Origin: Verrucomicrobiaceae bacterium
Lineage (GTDB): Bacteria; Verrucomicrobiota; Verrucomicrobiia; Verrucomicrobiales; Akkermansiaceae
Assembly (NCBI GenBank): GCA_027486655.1
Contig: JAIXOR010000059.1
Span: 62,001-126,000, forward strand
Direction of reading: 5' to 3'
DNA: 64,000 bases
The position numbers and the translations under genes are program-made. Below, in pieces: positions 1-8,149 of this stretch. Each line of letters begins with the position of its first letter. The stretch's first letter is position 1. The notes below the pieces were generated by a model that was not told where the DNA came from, ran no database searches, and saw nothing but the letters and a program-made list of their open reading frames with translations.

Positions 1-1
1 G

Positions 2-688
2 ATGATGCTCGGCGAAACCGAAATCTTCGGCCAGGTGAAGCAGGCCTATCAGGCGGCGCTCGACGCCGGAACCACCTCGGGCGTACTCAACCGCCTCTTC
101 CAGCGCGCCTTCGGCATCGGCAAGAAGGTCCGCACCGAGACCTCCATCCAGGAAGGCTCCACCTCCGTCGGCAACGTCGCCGTGGACCTCGCCGAGAAGA
201 TTTTCGGCCACCTCAAGGACAGCGAGGTCATGATCCTCGGGGCCGGTGAAATGAGCCGCATCACCGCCCAAAGCCTGGTCTCGCGCGGTGCCAGATCCAT
301 CTTTGTCTCCAACCGCTCCTTCGACCGTGCCGAGGAACTCGCCAGCGAGATGGGAGGACACGCCGTGCGCTTCGACGATTGGCAGAAGGTCCTGGAACGC
401 ATCGACATCGTGATCTCCTCCACCGGCGCACCGCACTCGATCGTGCAGCGCTCCGATGTCGAAAAAGTCCGCCGCGCCCGCAAATTCCGCCCGCTGTTCT
501 TCATCGACATTGCCGTCCCCCGCGACATCGACCCCGGCGTCGGAGAGATCGAGGAAGTCTATCTTTACGACATCGACACGCTCGAACAACTCGCCACCGA
601 AGCCCGCGAACGCCGCCGCAAGCAGATCGAGGAATGCGAGCGCATCATCGATCTGGAACTCGCCAAACTCAATCTGCCCGGCCTCTGA
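2..688 (+). CDS. hemA: Glutamyl-tRNA reductase, 3' part (gene starts before the window)
   Basis: Reduces glutamyl-tRNA(Glu) to glutamate-1-semialdehyde with NADPH, the first committed step of C5-pathway tetrapyrrole synthesis in the cytoplasm. The visible 228 residues begin inside the catalytic domain with MMLGETEIFGQVK, matching the family motif GExQIxGQVK. The NADPH-binding Rossmann segment follows (VMILGAGEMSRITAQSL, then SNRSFDRAEELA and SSTGAP), and then FIDIAVPRDIDP, which is strongly conserved. The catalytic Cys and the true start lie upstream of base 1. The protein stops only about 45 residues after the Rossmann domain (ERRRKQIEECERIIDLEL...), so the C-terminal dimerisation helix bundle is much shorter than in E. 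coli HemA. Some chlamydial enzymes are also short, so this may be a lineage feature. I saw no sign that another frame continues the family sequence. An imperfect hairpin (about 737-759) follows the stop. Confidence 0.93.
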   Translation: MMLGETEIFGQVKQAYQAALDAGTTSGVLNRLFQRAFGIGKKVRTETSIQEGSTSVGNVAVDLAEKIFGHLKDSEVMILGAGEMSRITAQSLVSRGARSIFVSNRSFDRAEELASEMGGHAVRFDDWQKVLERIDIVISSTGAPHSIVQRSDVEKVRRARKFRPLFFIDIAVPRDIDPGVGEIEEVYLYDIDTLEQLATEARERRRKQIEECERIIDLELAKLNLPGL

Positions 689-845
689 TCCGGGTTGGAA
701 AATCCGTTGCACCCGGTGCCGGATTCGATTAATGGTCCACCGCGTGTTTCGCGAGGTGGTCGGGATCCTTCACCGGGCTCGCCCCTCACCTGGCGGCGCG
801 TTTCCTCCCCGATCGCAAACCCCACCCACCCCACTCCTCCCCACC

Positions 846-1355
846 ATGTTCCGGAATTCCATCCTCCGTCCGCTCCATTTCTCCGTCCTCCCCTTCATCG
901 CCATGGCCGGGCTGCTCGCGCCCGCGGCCCAGGCCGCCGCGCCCAAGGCGGTGCCCAAGACCTTCAAAGGCACCTACACCGCCAGCGGCTTCTGCAGTTC
1001 GTCCACCGACGAACGGAGCGTCAACCGCAGCTACCAGGGCAAGGTCGAGATCGACTCCACCGGCAAGGTTTCCGGGAGAATCTCCAGAACCCAGCTCACC
1101 TACATCACCGGCGGCGACACCAAGGAAAGCAAGTCCCGCGTCACCGTATCCGGCAAGATCACCAAGGTGGTTGCAGACACCCACGCCGGTTTCAAGGTCC
1201 TCGTCGCCACCACCCGCATCACCCTCAGTGACGGCGGTGCCGGCACCCTCACCCTGTTCTATCCCTACACCGTGGCCTCGGCCGGCATGAGCGGCAGCGG
1301 CCCCCTCAAGAACGGCAAGATGGAAGGCAGCATGACCTTCCAGAAACAACCCTGA
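846..1355 (+). CDS. Secreted protein of unknown function
   Basis: A 169-residue protein that I do not recognise. The N-terminus reads MFRNSILRPLHFSVLPFIAMAGLLAPAAQAAAP, a good Sec signal peptide with a likely cut after AQA-A, so the mature protein should be periplasmic or extracellular. The rest alternates short polar and hydrophobic stretches (GTYTASGFCSSSTDE, KVEIDSTGKVSGRIS, GTLTLFYPYTV, GKMEGSMTF), which suggests a small all-beta barrel or lipocalin-like fold. There is a single Cys in the mature part. The same frame stays open upstream into hemA, but the ATG at 846 is chosen because it begins the signal peptide. It follows hemA by about 157 bp and is convergent with the topoisomerase gene. 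Its function cannot be inferred from context. Confidence 0.75.
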   Translation: MFRNSILRPLHFSVLPFIAMAGLLAPAAQAAAPKAVPKTFKGTYTASGFCSSSTDERSVNRSYQGKVEIDSTGKVSGRISRTQLTYITGGDTKESKSRVTVSGKITKVVADTHAGFKVLVATTRITLSDGGAGTLTLFYPYTVASAGMSGSGPLKNGKMEGSMTFQKQP

Positions 1356-1383
1356 CCGGATCACCCGCGCCATGGGCGGGCCG

Positions 1384-3249
1384 TCATGCCAGCACGGCCG
1401 CCGCGTCGATCTGCTTGTCCACGTCCTCGCGCAGGTTCTCGATGATGTAGTCCTGCCGGTCCGGCGTGTTCTTGCCCATGTAGAAGGCGAGCAGTTCCTT
1501 CACGCCCTTGCCCTCTTCGTATTCCACGGGGTCGAGGCGCATGTCCGGGCCGATCATGAAGCCGAACTCGTCGGGTGAAATTTCACCAAGGCCCTTGAAT
1601 CGGGTGATCTCGGCGGCCTTGCCAAGCTTGGCGATGGCCTTGCGGCGCTCGTCATCGTCGTAGCAGTAGATCGTTTCCTTCTTGTTGCGCACCCGGAAAA
1701 GCGGCGTCTGCAGGATGTAAAGGTGGCCGTCCCGGATCATCTCGGGGAAGAACTGGAGGAAGAAGGTCAGAAGAAGCAAACGGATGTGCATGCCATCGAC
1801 GTCGGCATCGGTGGCGATCACCACGCGGTTGTAACGCAGCGCCTCGATGCCGTCCTCGATGTTGAGTGCGGCCTGAAGCAGGGCGAACTCCTCGTTTTCA
1901 TAAACGATCTTCCGCGGCAGCGAGAAGGTGTTGAGGGGCTTGCCGCGCAGAGAAAACACCGCCTGGGTCTCCACGTCGCGGGACTTGGTGATGGATCCCG
2001 AGGCGGAGTCACCCTCGGTGATGAACAGCGTGGATTCCGCCCGGCGCTTGTGCTTGGTGTCCAGATGGATGCGGCAGTCGCGCAGCTTCTTGTTGTGAAC
2101 CTTGGCCTGGCGGGCCCGTTCGCGGGCGATCTTCTGCACACCCTTGAGATCCTTGCGCTCACGTTCGGCAGCCTGGATCCGCTTCTGGATGGCCTCGGCG
2201 ACGGCCGTGTTCTTGTGCAGGTAGTTGTCGAGGTTGGTCTTGAGGAAATTGCCGATGAACGTGCGCAGCGATTCACCTTCCGGAGCGATGGTGGTGGAGC
2301 CGAGCTTGGTCTTGGTCTGCGACTCGAAGACCGGTTCGACGATCCGGACGCAGACGGCCGCTTCGATGCCGGCACGGATGTCCGCCGGATCATACTGCTT
2401 CTTGTAAAATCCGCGGACCACCTGCACCAGCGCCTCGCGGAAAGCGGCGAGGTGGGTGCCGCCCTGGGACGTGTTCTGGCCGTTGACGAAGGTGTAATAC
2501 TCCTCGCTGCTCTCCGCGGTGTGCGTGAAGGCGATCTCGATGTCCTTGCCAACCAGGTGGATGGGCGGATAGAGCGCCTCATTTTCCATTTCCTCGCGCA
2601 GGAGATCCAGCAAGCCGTCCTTCGAGCGGAATTTCTTGCCATTGAATACCACGGTGAGCGCCGGATTCAGGTATGAATAATACCGGCACATCTTCTCCAC
2701 AAAGGCCTCCTTGTACTTCGCCTTGGCGGGGAAGATCGTGCGGTCGACCTCAAAGGCCAGGCGGGTGCCGTTCGCTCCTTCATCGCGCCGCGGATGCTTC
2801 ATGTCCACGGTGAGCTGGCCTTTCGAAAACTCGAGCGCCTTGGTCTCGCCATCGCGCCAGGCCTGGATCTCGAAGAAATCGGAAAGCGCGTTCACCGCCT
2901 TGATGCCCACGCCGTTGAGTCCCACGGATTTCTTGAAGGCCTCGCTGTCATACTTCGCCCCGGTGTTGATCTGGGCGGCGCAGTCGAAGAGCTTGCCGAG
3001 CGGAATGCCACGGCCGAAATCCCGCACCTCGACGCGGCCCTGCTCGTCGATGTCCACGCGCACCTCCTTGCCGTGGCCCATGATGTGCTCGTCGATCGAG
3101 TTGTCCACCGCCTCCTTGAGCAGGATGTAGAGGCCGTCATCGGGCGAGGAGCCGTCGCCAAGCTTTCCGATGTACATGCCGGGGCGCATGCGGATGTGTT
3201 CGCGCCAATCGAGGGATTTGATGTCAGCTTCGGTGTATTCTGCGGCCAT
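1384..3249 (-). CDS. parE: DNA topoisomerase IV subunit B (ParE/GyrB family)
   Basis: ATPase subunit of a type IIA topoisomerase, which hydrolyses ATP to drive strand passage together with a ParC/GyrA partner. Visible elements in order are the GHKL ATPase domain with [20 protein letters not shown] (Asn/Asp of the ATP site), DFGRGIP and [14 protein letters not shown]; the transducer with [10 protein letters not shown]; the TOPRIM domain with [10 protein letters not shown] and the metal-binding [10 protein letters not shown]; and the C-terminal [13 protein letters not shown]. At 621 residues it has the compact ParE length and lacks the insert of proteobacterial GyrB. No parC/gyrA lies next to it in the window. 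The motifs are shared by GyrB and ParE; length and the [14 protein letters not shown] region favour ParE. I am sure of the family and fairly sure of the subunit name. Confidence 0.9.
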   Translation of the reverse strand: MAAEYTEADIKSLDWREHIRMRPGMYIGKLGDGSSPDDGLYILLKEAVDNSIDEHIMGHGKEVRVDIDEQGRVEVRDFGRGIPLGKLFDCAAQINTGAKYDSEAFKKSVGLNGVGIKAVNALSDFFEIQAWRDGETKALEFSKGQLTVDMKHPRRDEGANGTRLAFEVDRTIFPAKAKYKEAFVEKMCRYYSYLNPALTVVFNGKKFRSKDGLLDLLREEMENEALYPPIHLVGKDIEIAFTHTAESSEEYYTFVNGQNTSQGGTHLAAFREALVQVVRGFYKKQYDPADIRAGIEAAVCVRIVEPVFESQTKTKLGSTTIAPEGESLRTFIGNFLKTNLDNYLHKNTAVAEAIQKRIQAAERERKDLKGVQKIARERARQAKVHNKKLRDCRIHLDTKHKRRAESTLFITEGDSASGSITKSRDVETQAVFSLRGKPLNTFSLPRKIVYENEEFALLQAALNIEDGIEALRYNRVVIATDADVDGMHIRLLLLTFFLQFFPEMIRDGHLYILQTPLFRVRNKKETIYCYDDDERRKAIAKLGKAAEITRFKGLGEISPDEFGFMIGPDMRLDPVEYEEGKGVKELLAFYMGKNTPDRQDYIIENLREDVDKQIDAAAVLA

Positions 3250-3315
3250 GGGAAAATCGTTTCGGGAGTCCTAAACGGTTCCCCGGCGGCACGCAAGGGC
3301 GGGAAGCGGCGGGAA

Positions 3316-3579
3316 TCAGCCGCTCCACTCGTCGAGATTCCGGTGCTCGAGCAGGAAGTCCGCCTGCGACAGGGGGGCGACGTGCGGGCAGGCCCCCAGC
3401 CACTGGTGAAGCTGTTCTTTTTCGAGGTTGCCGAGGATGCAGGAGGCGGATCCGCCGATCACCCCGTCGCCGTACATGGCGGCGAGGAGCCTGCGCTTCA
3501 GTTCCACTTCGAGAGGCAGGTGGCGGCCTCCCGCCGGCCAGTGCGGGTCATACGGAACTTCACGGTGGATTCCGCCCAT
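3316..3579 (-). CDS. Small protein of unknown function
   Basis: An 87-residue reading frame, MGGIHREVPYDPHWPAGG... to ...HRNLDEWSG, using the ATG at 3579. The frame stays open upstream to 3645, but that extension (MRIVIPRRNLWRSC...) is Arg-rich and unlikely. The sequence has ordinary amino-acid composition, with hydrophobic helices around KRRLLAAMYG and EKEQLHQWLG. There is no signal peptide or membrane segment and no recognised motif. It lies between parE and terC on the same strand, with about 66 bp to parE and 96 bp to terC. It could be a real small cytosolic protein or a spurious frame. The absence of a long competing frame on the opposite strand argues mildly for a real gene. Confidence 0.45.
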   Translation of the reverse strand: MGGIHREVPYDPHWPAGGRHLPLEVELKRRLLAAMYGDGVIGGSASCILGNLEKEQLHQWLGACPHVAPLSQADFLLEHRNLDEWSG

Positions 3580-3675
3580 GACGGACACCCTAGCACGGCC
3601 GAAGCACGAGCGCCAGAGGTTTCGCCGGGGAATTACGATGCGCATCGTAGAACCGCACCGGACGCCTGCGGATCC

Positions 3676-4491
3676 TCAGTGTGCCTTGGCAAGGACCGCT
3701 TTGAAGGGCCAGAGGAGGGTGCCGATGAGCGAGCCGGACACCTTGGCGTAGGCGATCATCGGCAGGGTACCGATGCGGATGAGCGGCTTCACCGTGCGGG
3801 CCAGCGCCTCGCTGCGCGAATACCAGACGGAGAGCGTCATGATGATCGTGATACCGATGAACTTCTGGCCGGGCGTGATGTGGAGCTTGGTGTGGAAGAA
3901 GGTCTCGGCAGTCATCTCGACGAGGAGGATGAGTCCCACGTAGCCGATGAGAAGAAAGGCGGTGTGCTGGAGGATGGGATACTTTTCCACCAACCTGAGG
4001 CTGAGGGTGGCGAACATCCACAACGCAAGCAGACCCAGGCAGACTCCCACGCAGACCACCCGGATGTCCGGGCTCATCGCCACCGCGGTGACGACGTTGT
4101 CCACGCTGAGGCTCAGGTCCATGAGCTGGATGGCGAACACCGTGGGCCAGAAGCCCCTCGCTTTGGTGGGGTTGGTGTCCGGATCGTCATCGTGTTCGGC
4201 CGCGAAGTTGCTGAAATGCTCCGCCATCAGGTGGATCAGATAGAAGGCGCCAAGGAACTTCACCCACAGGTTGGCCATGATGAAGCCCACGAAAAACAAA
4301 GCGATCCCGCGGAAGAGGTAGGCCCCGGCGAGGCCCATCCTCAGAGCAAGCTTCTTCTGCTTCTCCGGCAACTGCGCCGCGAGCGTGGCGATGGCCAGAA
4401 TGTTGTCCACCGAAAGCAGTCCCTCGATGATGATGAGCGAGATGATGACGGGAGCAGCCTCCCGGAGGTAGGGAATGATTTCGGCGAACAT
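3676..4491 (-). CDS. TerC/Alx-family integral membrane protein (probable metal exporter)
   Basis: A 271-residue polytopic inner-membrane protein. The TerC hallmarks are both present: EGLLSVDNILAIATLA near the N-terminus and MDLSLSVDNVVTAVAM in the middle. Each carries the acidic/Asn pair of this internally duplicated family, with about seven to eight hydrophobic helices and a charged cytoplasmic loop, HDDDPDTNPTKA. Family members (Alx, MeeF/MeeY) export Mn2+ or help metallate exported enzymes; older annotation links TerC to tellurite resistance. The ATG at 4491 is preferred over the GTG at 4500 because AGAAGG sits about 8 bases upstream of it. I looked for a yybP-ykoY manganese riboswitch in the leader and did not recognise one. 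The metal specificity cannot be read from the sequence. Confidence 0.85.
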   Translation of the reverse strand: MFAEIIPYLREAAPVIISLIIIEGLLSVDNILAIATLAAQLPEKQKKLALRMGLAGAYLFRGIALFFVGFIMANLWVKFLGAFYLIHLMAEHFSNFAAEHDDDPDTNPTKARGFWPTVFAIQLMDLSLSVDNVVTAVAMSPDIRVVCVGVCLGLLALWMFATLSLRLVEKYPILQHTAFLLIGYVGLILLVEMTAETFFHTKLHITPGQKFIGITIIMTLSVWYSRSEALARTVKPLIRIGTLPMIAYAKVSGSLIGTLLWPFKAVLAKAH

Positions 4492-4812
4492 GGCGGGCAC
4501 CTTCTGATTTCGGGGTTTTTTGTTAGGCGAGGGAAGCGAAAAGAAAATGAGCGGACCGCGTTCCTTCCGCTGGACGGTGCATAAATGAAAAATCCCCGCT
4601 TGGCACCTTCATGATAAGATACAGGCGGCAAATGCCAAGCCACGCGGAGCAAGCACGCTTGTCGCGGGACACCGCATTTCGCATGCTGCGATCAGAAAAG
4701 GGCCGGACGGGCTCATTGCGGTTCCAAGCCCCTTGAAGGGATGGGGCCGCGGAAACCACCGCCTTTCATCCACATCCACCGCCCCGACCGGGGGCTCAAA
4801 TGAACCAATGCC
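4492..4812. other. Divergent intergenic region between terC and the oad-like pair
   Basis: A stretch of about 320 bp without a credible gene. It must hold the minus-strand promoter of terC and the plus-strand promoter of the oadG/oadB pair. It contains one copy of the dispersed heptamer (TGTTAGG at 4521-4527) and a T-run just before it. Short open frames here lack coding character. I see no recognisable riboswitch or operator. Confidence 0.5.
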
Positions 4813-4953
4813 ATGGACAACCTCACGTTCGGACTGACCATGCTCATCGTCGGCATGGGAGGCACATTGATCACCCTGTGGACGCTTGCCATTTTGATCG
4901 GCTGGCTGACACGCATCTGCCAATCCAAGGAGGAAGGAGGCTCCCGTGAGTGA
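4813..4953 (+). CDS. OadG-like small gamma subunit of a sodium-pumping decarboxylase
   Basis: A 46-residue single-span membrane protein beginning MDNLTFGLTMLIVGMGG. The hydrophobic helix GLTMLIVGMGGTLITLWTLAILIGWL is followed by a short charged tail. This size and layout, directly upstream of an OadB homologue, is the signature of the gamma chain (OadG/MmdC) that anchors the carboxyltransferase to the membrane pump. Its stop at 4951-4953 overlaps the GTG start of the next gene by 8 bases, so the two are translationally coupled. Its own ribosome site is weak, while the coding end carries AAGGAGGAAGGAGG, which serves the downstream gene. The tail is shorter than in classic OadG, which has a longer metal-binding C-terminus, so the name is an inference from size, helix and neighbour. 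Confidence 0.7.
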   Translation: MDNLTFGLTMLIVGMGGTLITLWTLAILIGWLTRICQSKEEGGSRE

Positions 4954-6115
4954 AGCCATCCTCAATGCCCTGACCGCTCTCGGAGCAGGCGCTCGCTACT
5001 TCGTATCGCCGGACGGCTGGCCGAACCTGGTCATGATCGGCATCGCCCTCGGAATGTTCTGGTTGGCCATCCGCAAGGATGTGGAACCGCTGCTTCTCCT
5101 TCCGATCGGCTTCGGGTGCCTGCTGGCCAACCTGCCCCTCAGTGACGTGATGGACCAGGATGGCTTCCTTCGCGTGATGTACAACATGGGCATCGAGAAC
5201 GAGTTGTTCCCTCTGCTGATCTTCGTGGGCATCGGTTCGATGACGGATTTCACTCCCCTCTTGGCGAGGCCGAAGATGATTCTTTTCGGCGCGGCGGGCC
5301 AGTTGGGGATTTTCCTCACGCTGTTGGTGGCGCTTGCGCTCGGATTTCCGAAAGAACTGGCGGTCTCGGTGGCATCGATCGGCGCCTGTGACGGGCCTAC
5401 GGTGATCTACGTGTCCAATCTGTTCGCCGGGCTTGGAAAGATCGATTCCTCGATGGTGGGCGCGCTGGCGGTCGCTGCCTACTCCTACATGGCCCTGGTG
5501 CCAATCATCCAGCCACCGATCATGCGCCTGATGACCACCGAGAAGGAGCGGGCCACGAAGATCCCTCCGTCGAGCAACAAGGTGCCGAAGAGCGCCCTCA
5601 TCTTCTTCCCGATCCTCGTGGTGGTGCTCACCGGCATCATCGCGCCGAAAGGGCTGCCGCTGATGGGCTCGATCATGCTGGGGAACTTCCTCAAGATGAG
5701 CGGTGTGGTCACGCGACTCACCAAGGCCAGCGAGAACGAGATCGCCAATGTCAGCACGCTTTTCCTCGGCCTCGCCATCGGCGGCACGATGGACGGGCAT
5801 GAGTTCCTCAAATCCCAGACGCTCCAGGTTTTCGCGCTGGGGCTGATGGCCATCATCGTCGACACCGTGGGCGGACTCGCACTCGGGAAAATCTGGTACC
5901 GCCTCTCCGGCGGAAAAATGAACCCGCTGGTCGGCGCGGCGGGAATCTCCGCCTACCCGATGGCGGCCCGCATCGTTCAGGTGGAGGGGCTCAAGGCCAA
6001 CCACCAGAACCACCTGCTCATGCACGCCATGGGAGCCAATACCGGCGGACAGATCGGCTCGGTGATGGCCGCCTCGATCATGCTCGCCATCCTCAAAGGC
6101 CTCGGCCTGATCTGA
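4946..6115 (+). CDS. Sodium ion-translocating decarboxylase beta subunit (OadB/GcdB/MmdB family)
   Basis: A 389-residue multi-span membrane protein that couples decarboxylation of a carboxybiotin carrier to Na+ export. Family landmarks are GIENELFPLLIFVGIGSMTDF, the ion-binding loop SIGACDGPTVIYVSN with its conserved Asp, PIIQPPIMRLMTT, the loop STLFLGLAIGGTMDG, NPLVGAAGISAYPMAARIVQ, and HAMGANTGGQIGSVMAA near the end. The GTG start at 4946 is set by a strong purine-rich ribosome site and by overlap with the gamma-like gene. No carboxyltransferase (alpha) or biotin carrier gene lies in the window, so the substrate (oxaloacetate, methylmalonyl-CoA or glutaconyl-CoA) cannot be assigned. The pump presumably pairs with an alpha chain encoded elsewhere. 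The family assignment is very secure. Confidence 0.93.
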   Translation: MSEAILNALTALGAGARYFVSPDGWPNLVMIGIALGMFWLAIRKDVEPLLLLPIGFGCLLANLPLSDVMDQDGFLRVMYNMGIENELFPLLIFVGIGSMTDFTPLLARPKMILFGAAGQLGIFLTLLVALALGFPKELAVSVASIGACDGPTVIYVSNLFAGLGKIDSSMVGALAVAAYSYMALVPIIQPPIMRLMTTEKERATKIPPSSNKVPKSALIFFPILVVVLTGIIAPKGLPLMGSIMLGNFLKMSGVVTRLTKASENEIANVSTLFLGLAIGGTMDGHEFLKSQTLQVFALGLMAIIVDTVGGLALGKIWYRLSGGKMNPLVGAAGISAYPMAARIVQVEGLKANHQNHLLMHAMGANTGGQIGSVMAASIMLAILKGLGLI

Positions 6116-6139
6116 TTCCGGCGCGCCCGGTCCGGAATC
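6114..6139 (+). terminator. Hairpin at the end of the oad-like operon
   Basis: An inverted repeat, GATTCCGG at 6114-6121 and CCGGAATC at 6132-6139, gives a perfect 8-bp stem with a 10-base GC-rich loop, starting at the stop codon of the beta-subunit gene. There is no clear T-run, so it may be a Rho-assisted terminator or a 3' stabilising stem rather than a full intrinsic terminator. Confidence 0.4.
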
Positions 6140-6258
6140 CGGCGCTGCGGTGGATTGCGGATTGACGGGACGCCCGTGTTTCGGCGAATACCGGGCAGGC
6201 CCTCCCCTTCCACCTCGCGGCTCCGGGAGGACGCGGACCCTCCATCCGGCATCCCGAC

Positions 6259-6828
6259 ATGAGTCTCCTCTTCTTCAAGCGCGTCCTCGCCAACCCGGTC
6301 CAGGTTGGTTACCTCGTGCCAAGCTCGCGTTTCCTCACCCACAAGACGGCGAAGTTCATCGACTACTCACGCGCCAGGACCATCGTCGAACTCGGCCCCG
6401 GCGAAGGCTGCCACAGCCGCCGCATCGCCCGCCGCCTTGGCGACCACTCGAAACTCATTCTCATCGAGCTGGACCCTCATTTCACGGAACACCTGCGCAA
6501 GCAGTTTTCCCACGACAAGCGGGTCTCGGTGGTCAATGCCAACGCCCTCCAGCTCTCCGAAACCCTGGACTCGCTCGGCATCTCCGAGCCGGACTACATC
6601 GTCTCCGGCATTCCTTTCACCATCATGGAACGCGGCCTGCGCGAGCGCCTGCTCGCCAACATCGCCAACTCGATGGGCCCCGAAACCCGCTTCATCACCT
6701 ACCAGGCCTCGCTCAAAATCTCCGACCGCGAGGACTTCGACCTCGTCCGCCGCGAGCGCTGCCTGTTCAACGTGCCCCCGCTCCACGTCATGGAGCTGCG
6801 CAAGTCCGCCAACCCGGACCCCAACTGA
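6259..6828 (+). CDS. PmtA-like class I SAM-dependent methyltransferase
   Basis: A 189-residue cytosolic protein. The SAM-binding motif I is TIVELGPGEGCHSRRIAR, followed by the acidic motif LILIELDPHF and by the segment DYIVSGIPFTIM, typical of the phosphatidylethanolamine N-methyltransferase group related to rRNA adenine dimethylases (ELGPGTG... SGLPF). Members methylate phospholipid head groups, and the N-terminal VPSSRFLT segment is typical of PmtA-like proteins. The ATG at 6259 follows about 140 bp after the oadB-like gene. It is convergent with the small membrane protein gene at 6835-7056, leaving only 6 bp between the stops. Substrate assignment to phosphatidylethanolamine is tentative; an uncharacterised small-molecule methyltransferase is the alternative. 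Confidence 0.75.
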   Translation: MSLLFFKRVLANPVQVGYLVPSSRFLTHKTAKFIDYSRARTIVELGPGEGCHSRRIARRLGDHSKLILIELDPHFTEHLRKQFSHDKRVSVVNANALQLSETLDSLGISEPDYIVSGIPFTIMERGLRERLLANIANSMGPETRFITYQASLKISDREDFDLVRRERCLFNVPPLHVMELRKSANPDPN

Positions 6829-6834
6829 CCCGCA

Positions 6835-7056
6835 TCACCGGATCAGGAAATACAGCGCGATCTTGAACACCCCCACCCAGACGATCGAGACCTGGGTCAC
6901 ATTCAAGGCCCGCGCCCCGGACGACTCCGCCGGATCGTCCGGATGCAACCCGAACAAGCGGTCGTAGCGCAGCAGCATCCACAACCCGAGGCCACACCAG
7001 CCCACCAGGAACAAAAACAGGACGCACTTGAGCAAAACCATAACCTCTGCCCGCAT
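6835..7056 (-). CDS. Small membrane protein of unknown function
   Basis: A 73-residue protein with two hydrophobic spans: MVLLKCVLFLFLVGWCGLG near the N-terminus and VSIVWVGVFKIALYFLIR at the C-terminus. A polar loop (RYDRLFGLHPDDPAESSG) lies between them, which suggests an inner-membrane hairpin. I do not recognise the family. The start is uncertain: ATGs at 7056 and 7101 are in frame and neither has a strong ribosome site. I chose 7056 because it leaves a short basic N-terminus before the first helix. The much longer minus-strand frame reaching to 8103 is an antisense shadow of the AraC gene in its upper part. The gene is divergent from the regulator at 7149 and shares the interval containing the Fur-box-like palindrome. 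Confidence 0.5.
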   Translation of the reverse strand: MRAEVMVLLKCVLFLFLVGWCGLGLWMLLRYDRLFGLHPDDPAESSGARALNVTQVSIVWVGVFKIALYFLIR

Positions 7057-7118
7057 CGAAGCCCCGCACCGCCCCGCAGGCAATCGCATTCCTTGGTTCA
7101 TCGCAGGTTTTTGTTGAT

Positions 7119-7137
7119 ATTGAGAATCGATTTCAAT
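7119..7137. promoter_or_regulatory. Fur-box-like palindrome
   Basis: ATTGAGAATCGATTTCAAT, with the core TGAGAAT-C-GATTTCA, matches the 7-1-7 Fur operator pattern TGATAAT-N-ATTATCA at most positions. It is an AT-rich island in GC-rich surroundings. It lies 11 bp upstream of the AraC-type regulator start at 7149 and about 63 bp upstream of the divergent small membrane gene start. Iron control of the regulator is an inference. Confidence 0.5.
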
Positions 7138-7148
7138 AAGATCGAGCG

Positions 7149-8060
7149 GTGTCCGATTCCGCTTCCTGGTTGCCCTTGGATTGTCCCTCGCGAACGCTTT
7201 GCCGGACGACCTGGGGGAGATCGGAGGACTTACAGATCGGGATGCTGAAAGGGGTGGTCGCGGAGAGCGGGTGGAAGTGGCGGATCCGCTCGGCGGAGTC
7301 CTTGTGGTTGTGGCTGAACGTGGCGGGAGAAGGGCTGATCTGGGGTCCGCGGGAGCGGTTTGTTCTGAAGCCCGGGATGTTTGCGATGAGCGGCGGTGGG
7401 TCGGAAGGGCTGTGGACCTGCATCCGTCACCCGGGAGAGCACCGGGTGGACTGGGTGGAAATCCCCCGCCCCTGGCTGCGGCAGCGGGTGGGTGCGGAGA
7501 CGTCGGCGCTGCGCGGCGGTCTGGCAAGCTGGCTGCAATCCGGGACGGCAGTGGCGTTCTGTGGGCTGATGGGCGTCTGGGAGAGAGACCTGAGCGAGGC
7601 GCTGGGAAAGGCGGATGAAGGCAGCGGCCCGGCACGATTCGTGGCGGAGGCGCGGGTGCTCGAGTGGGCGGCAGAGAGGATTTTCGAGCATCCGGCATCG
7701 ATCGCATCCGCCGCCGGGGGTGACTGGGTGGCTGGAGGAGATCCGGTGAAGCGCGCCGTGCTGCTGCTGCGGGAACGCATGGACCAACCGCTCGACCTCT
7801 CGAAGATCGCAAAATCCGTCGGAGTTTCCCCCCATCATCTGTCGCGGCGGGTGCGTGGGGAAACGGGCATGACGCTGCAGCAGCATCTGCGCCGCTTGCG
7901 GATCGGCCACGCCTGCGAGGCACTGGCGGGCGGCAGGATGAATGTGACCGAAGCCGCGCTTGAGGTCGGTTATCAAAGCTTGAGCCACTTTGCGAAAGCC
8001 TTCCGCGAGGAAACCGGGATGAGCCCGCGGGACTGGCTGGCCTCACGGCGATCCGGGTGA
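7149..8060 (+). CDS. AraC-family transcriptional regulator, siderophore-regulator (PchR-like) type
   Basis: A 303-residue regulator starting at a GTG. Residues about 1-190 form an effector or dimerisation region rich in Trp (GWKWRIRSAESLWLWLNVAGEG, WGPRERFVLKPGMFAMSGGGSEG), which resembles the sensor half of PchR-type AraC proteins. The last 100 residues are the double helix-turn-helix domain. Helix-turn-helix one lies in PLDLSKIAKSVGVSPHHLSRRVRGETGMTL (residues about 210-240). Helix-turn-helix two ends with the diagnostic NVTEAALEVGYQSLSHFAKAFREETGMSPRDW. A Fur-box-like palindrome sits directly upstream, consistent with iron-repressed expression. No TonB receptor or siderophore gene is adjacent, so its targets are elsewhere or are the divergent small membrane gene. 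Confidence 0.85.
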   Translation: MSDSASWLPLDCPSRTLCRTTWGRSEDLQIGMLKGVVAESGWKWRIRSAESLWLWLNVAGEGLIWGPRERFVLKPGMFAMSGGGSEGLWTCIRHPGEHRVDWVEIPRPWLRQRVGAETSALRGGLASWLQSGTAVAFCGLMGVWERDLSEALGKADEGSGPARFVAEARVLEWAAERIFEHPASIASAAGGDWVAGGDPVKRAVLLLRERMDQPLDLSKIAKSVGVSPHHLSRRVRGETGMTLQQHLRRLRIGHACEALAGGRMNVTEAALEVGYQSLSHFAKAFREETGMSPRDWLASRRSG

Positions 8061-8149
8061 ATCCGGAGCTTCCAAAACGCAATCCACCGCTCAATCCGCG
8101 CATCCGGCCGTTAGCGGGAGCCGGGCCGGGCCGCTAGCCTGCGGCCCTC

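Noticed and set aside
456-1355. 299-residue open frame running through hemA and the next gene
   Set aside because: The part before 846 is a shifted-frame shadow of hemA; only the part from the signal peptide at 846 has protein character.
4492-4740. yybP-ykoY manganese riboswitch upstream of terC
   Set aside because: Expected because of the TerC family, but no matching conserved loops were found.
4871-6025. 384-residue minus-strand frame opposite the oadB-like gene
   Set aside because: It is rich in His, Arg, Asp and Gln as expected for an antisense shadow, and the plus strand has clear family motifs.
8061-8149. Terminator after the AraC gene
   Set aside because: GC-rich self-complementary strings are present, but no stem is better than chance in such GC-rich DNA and no T-run follows.
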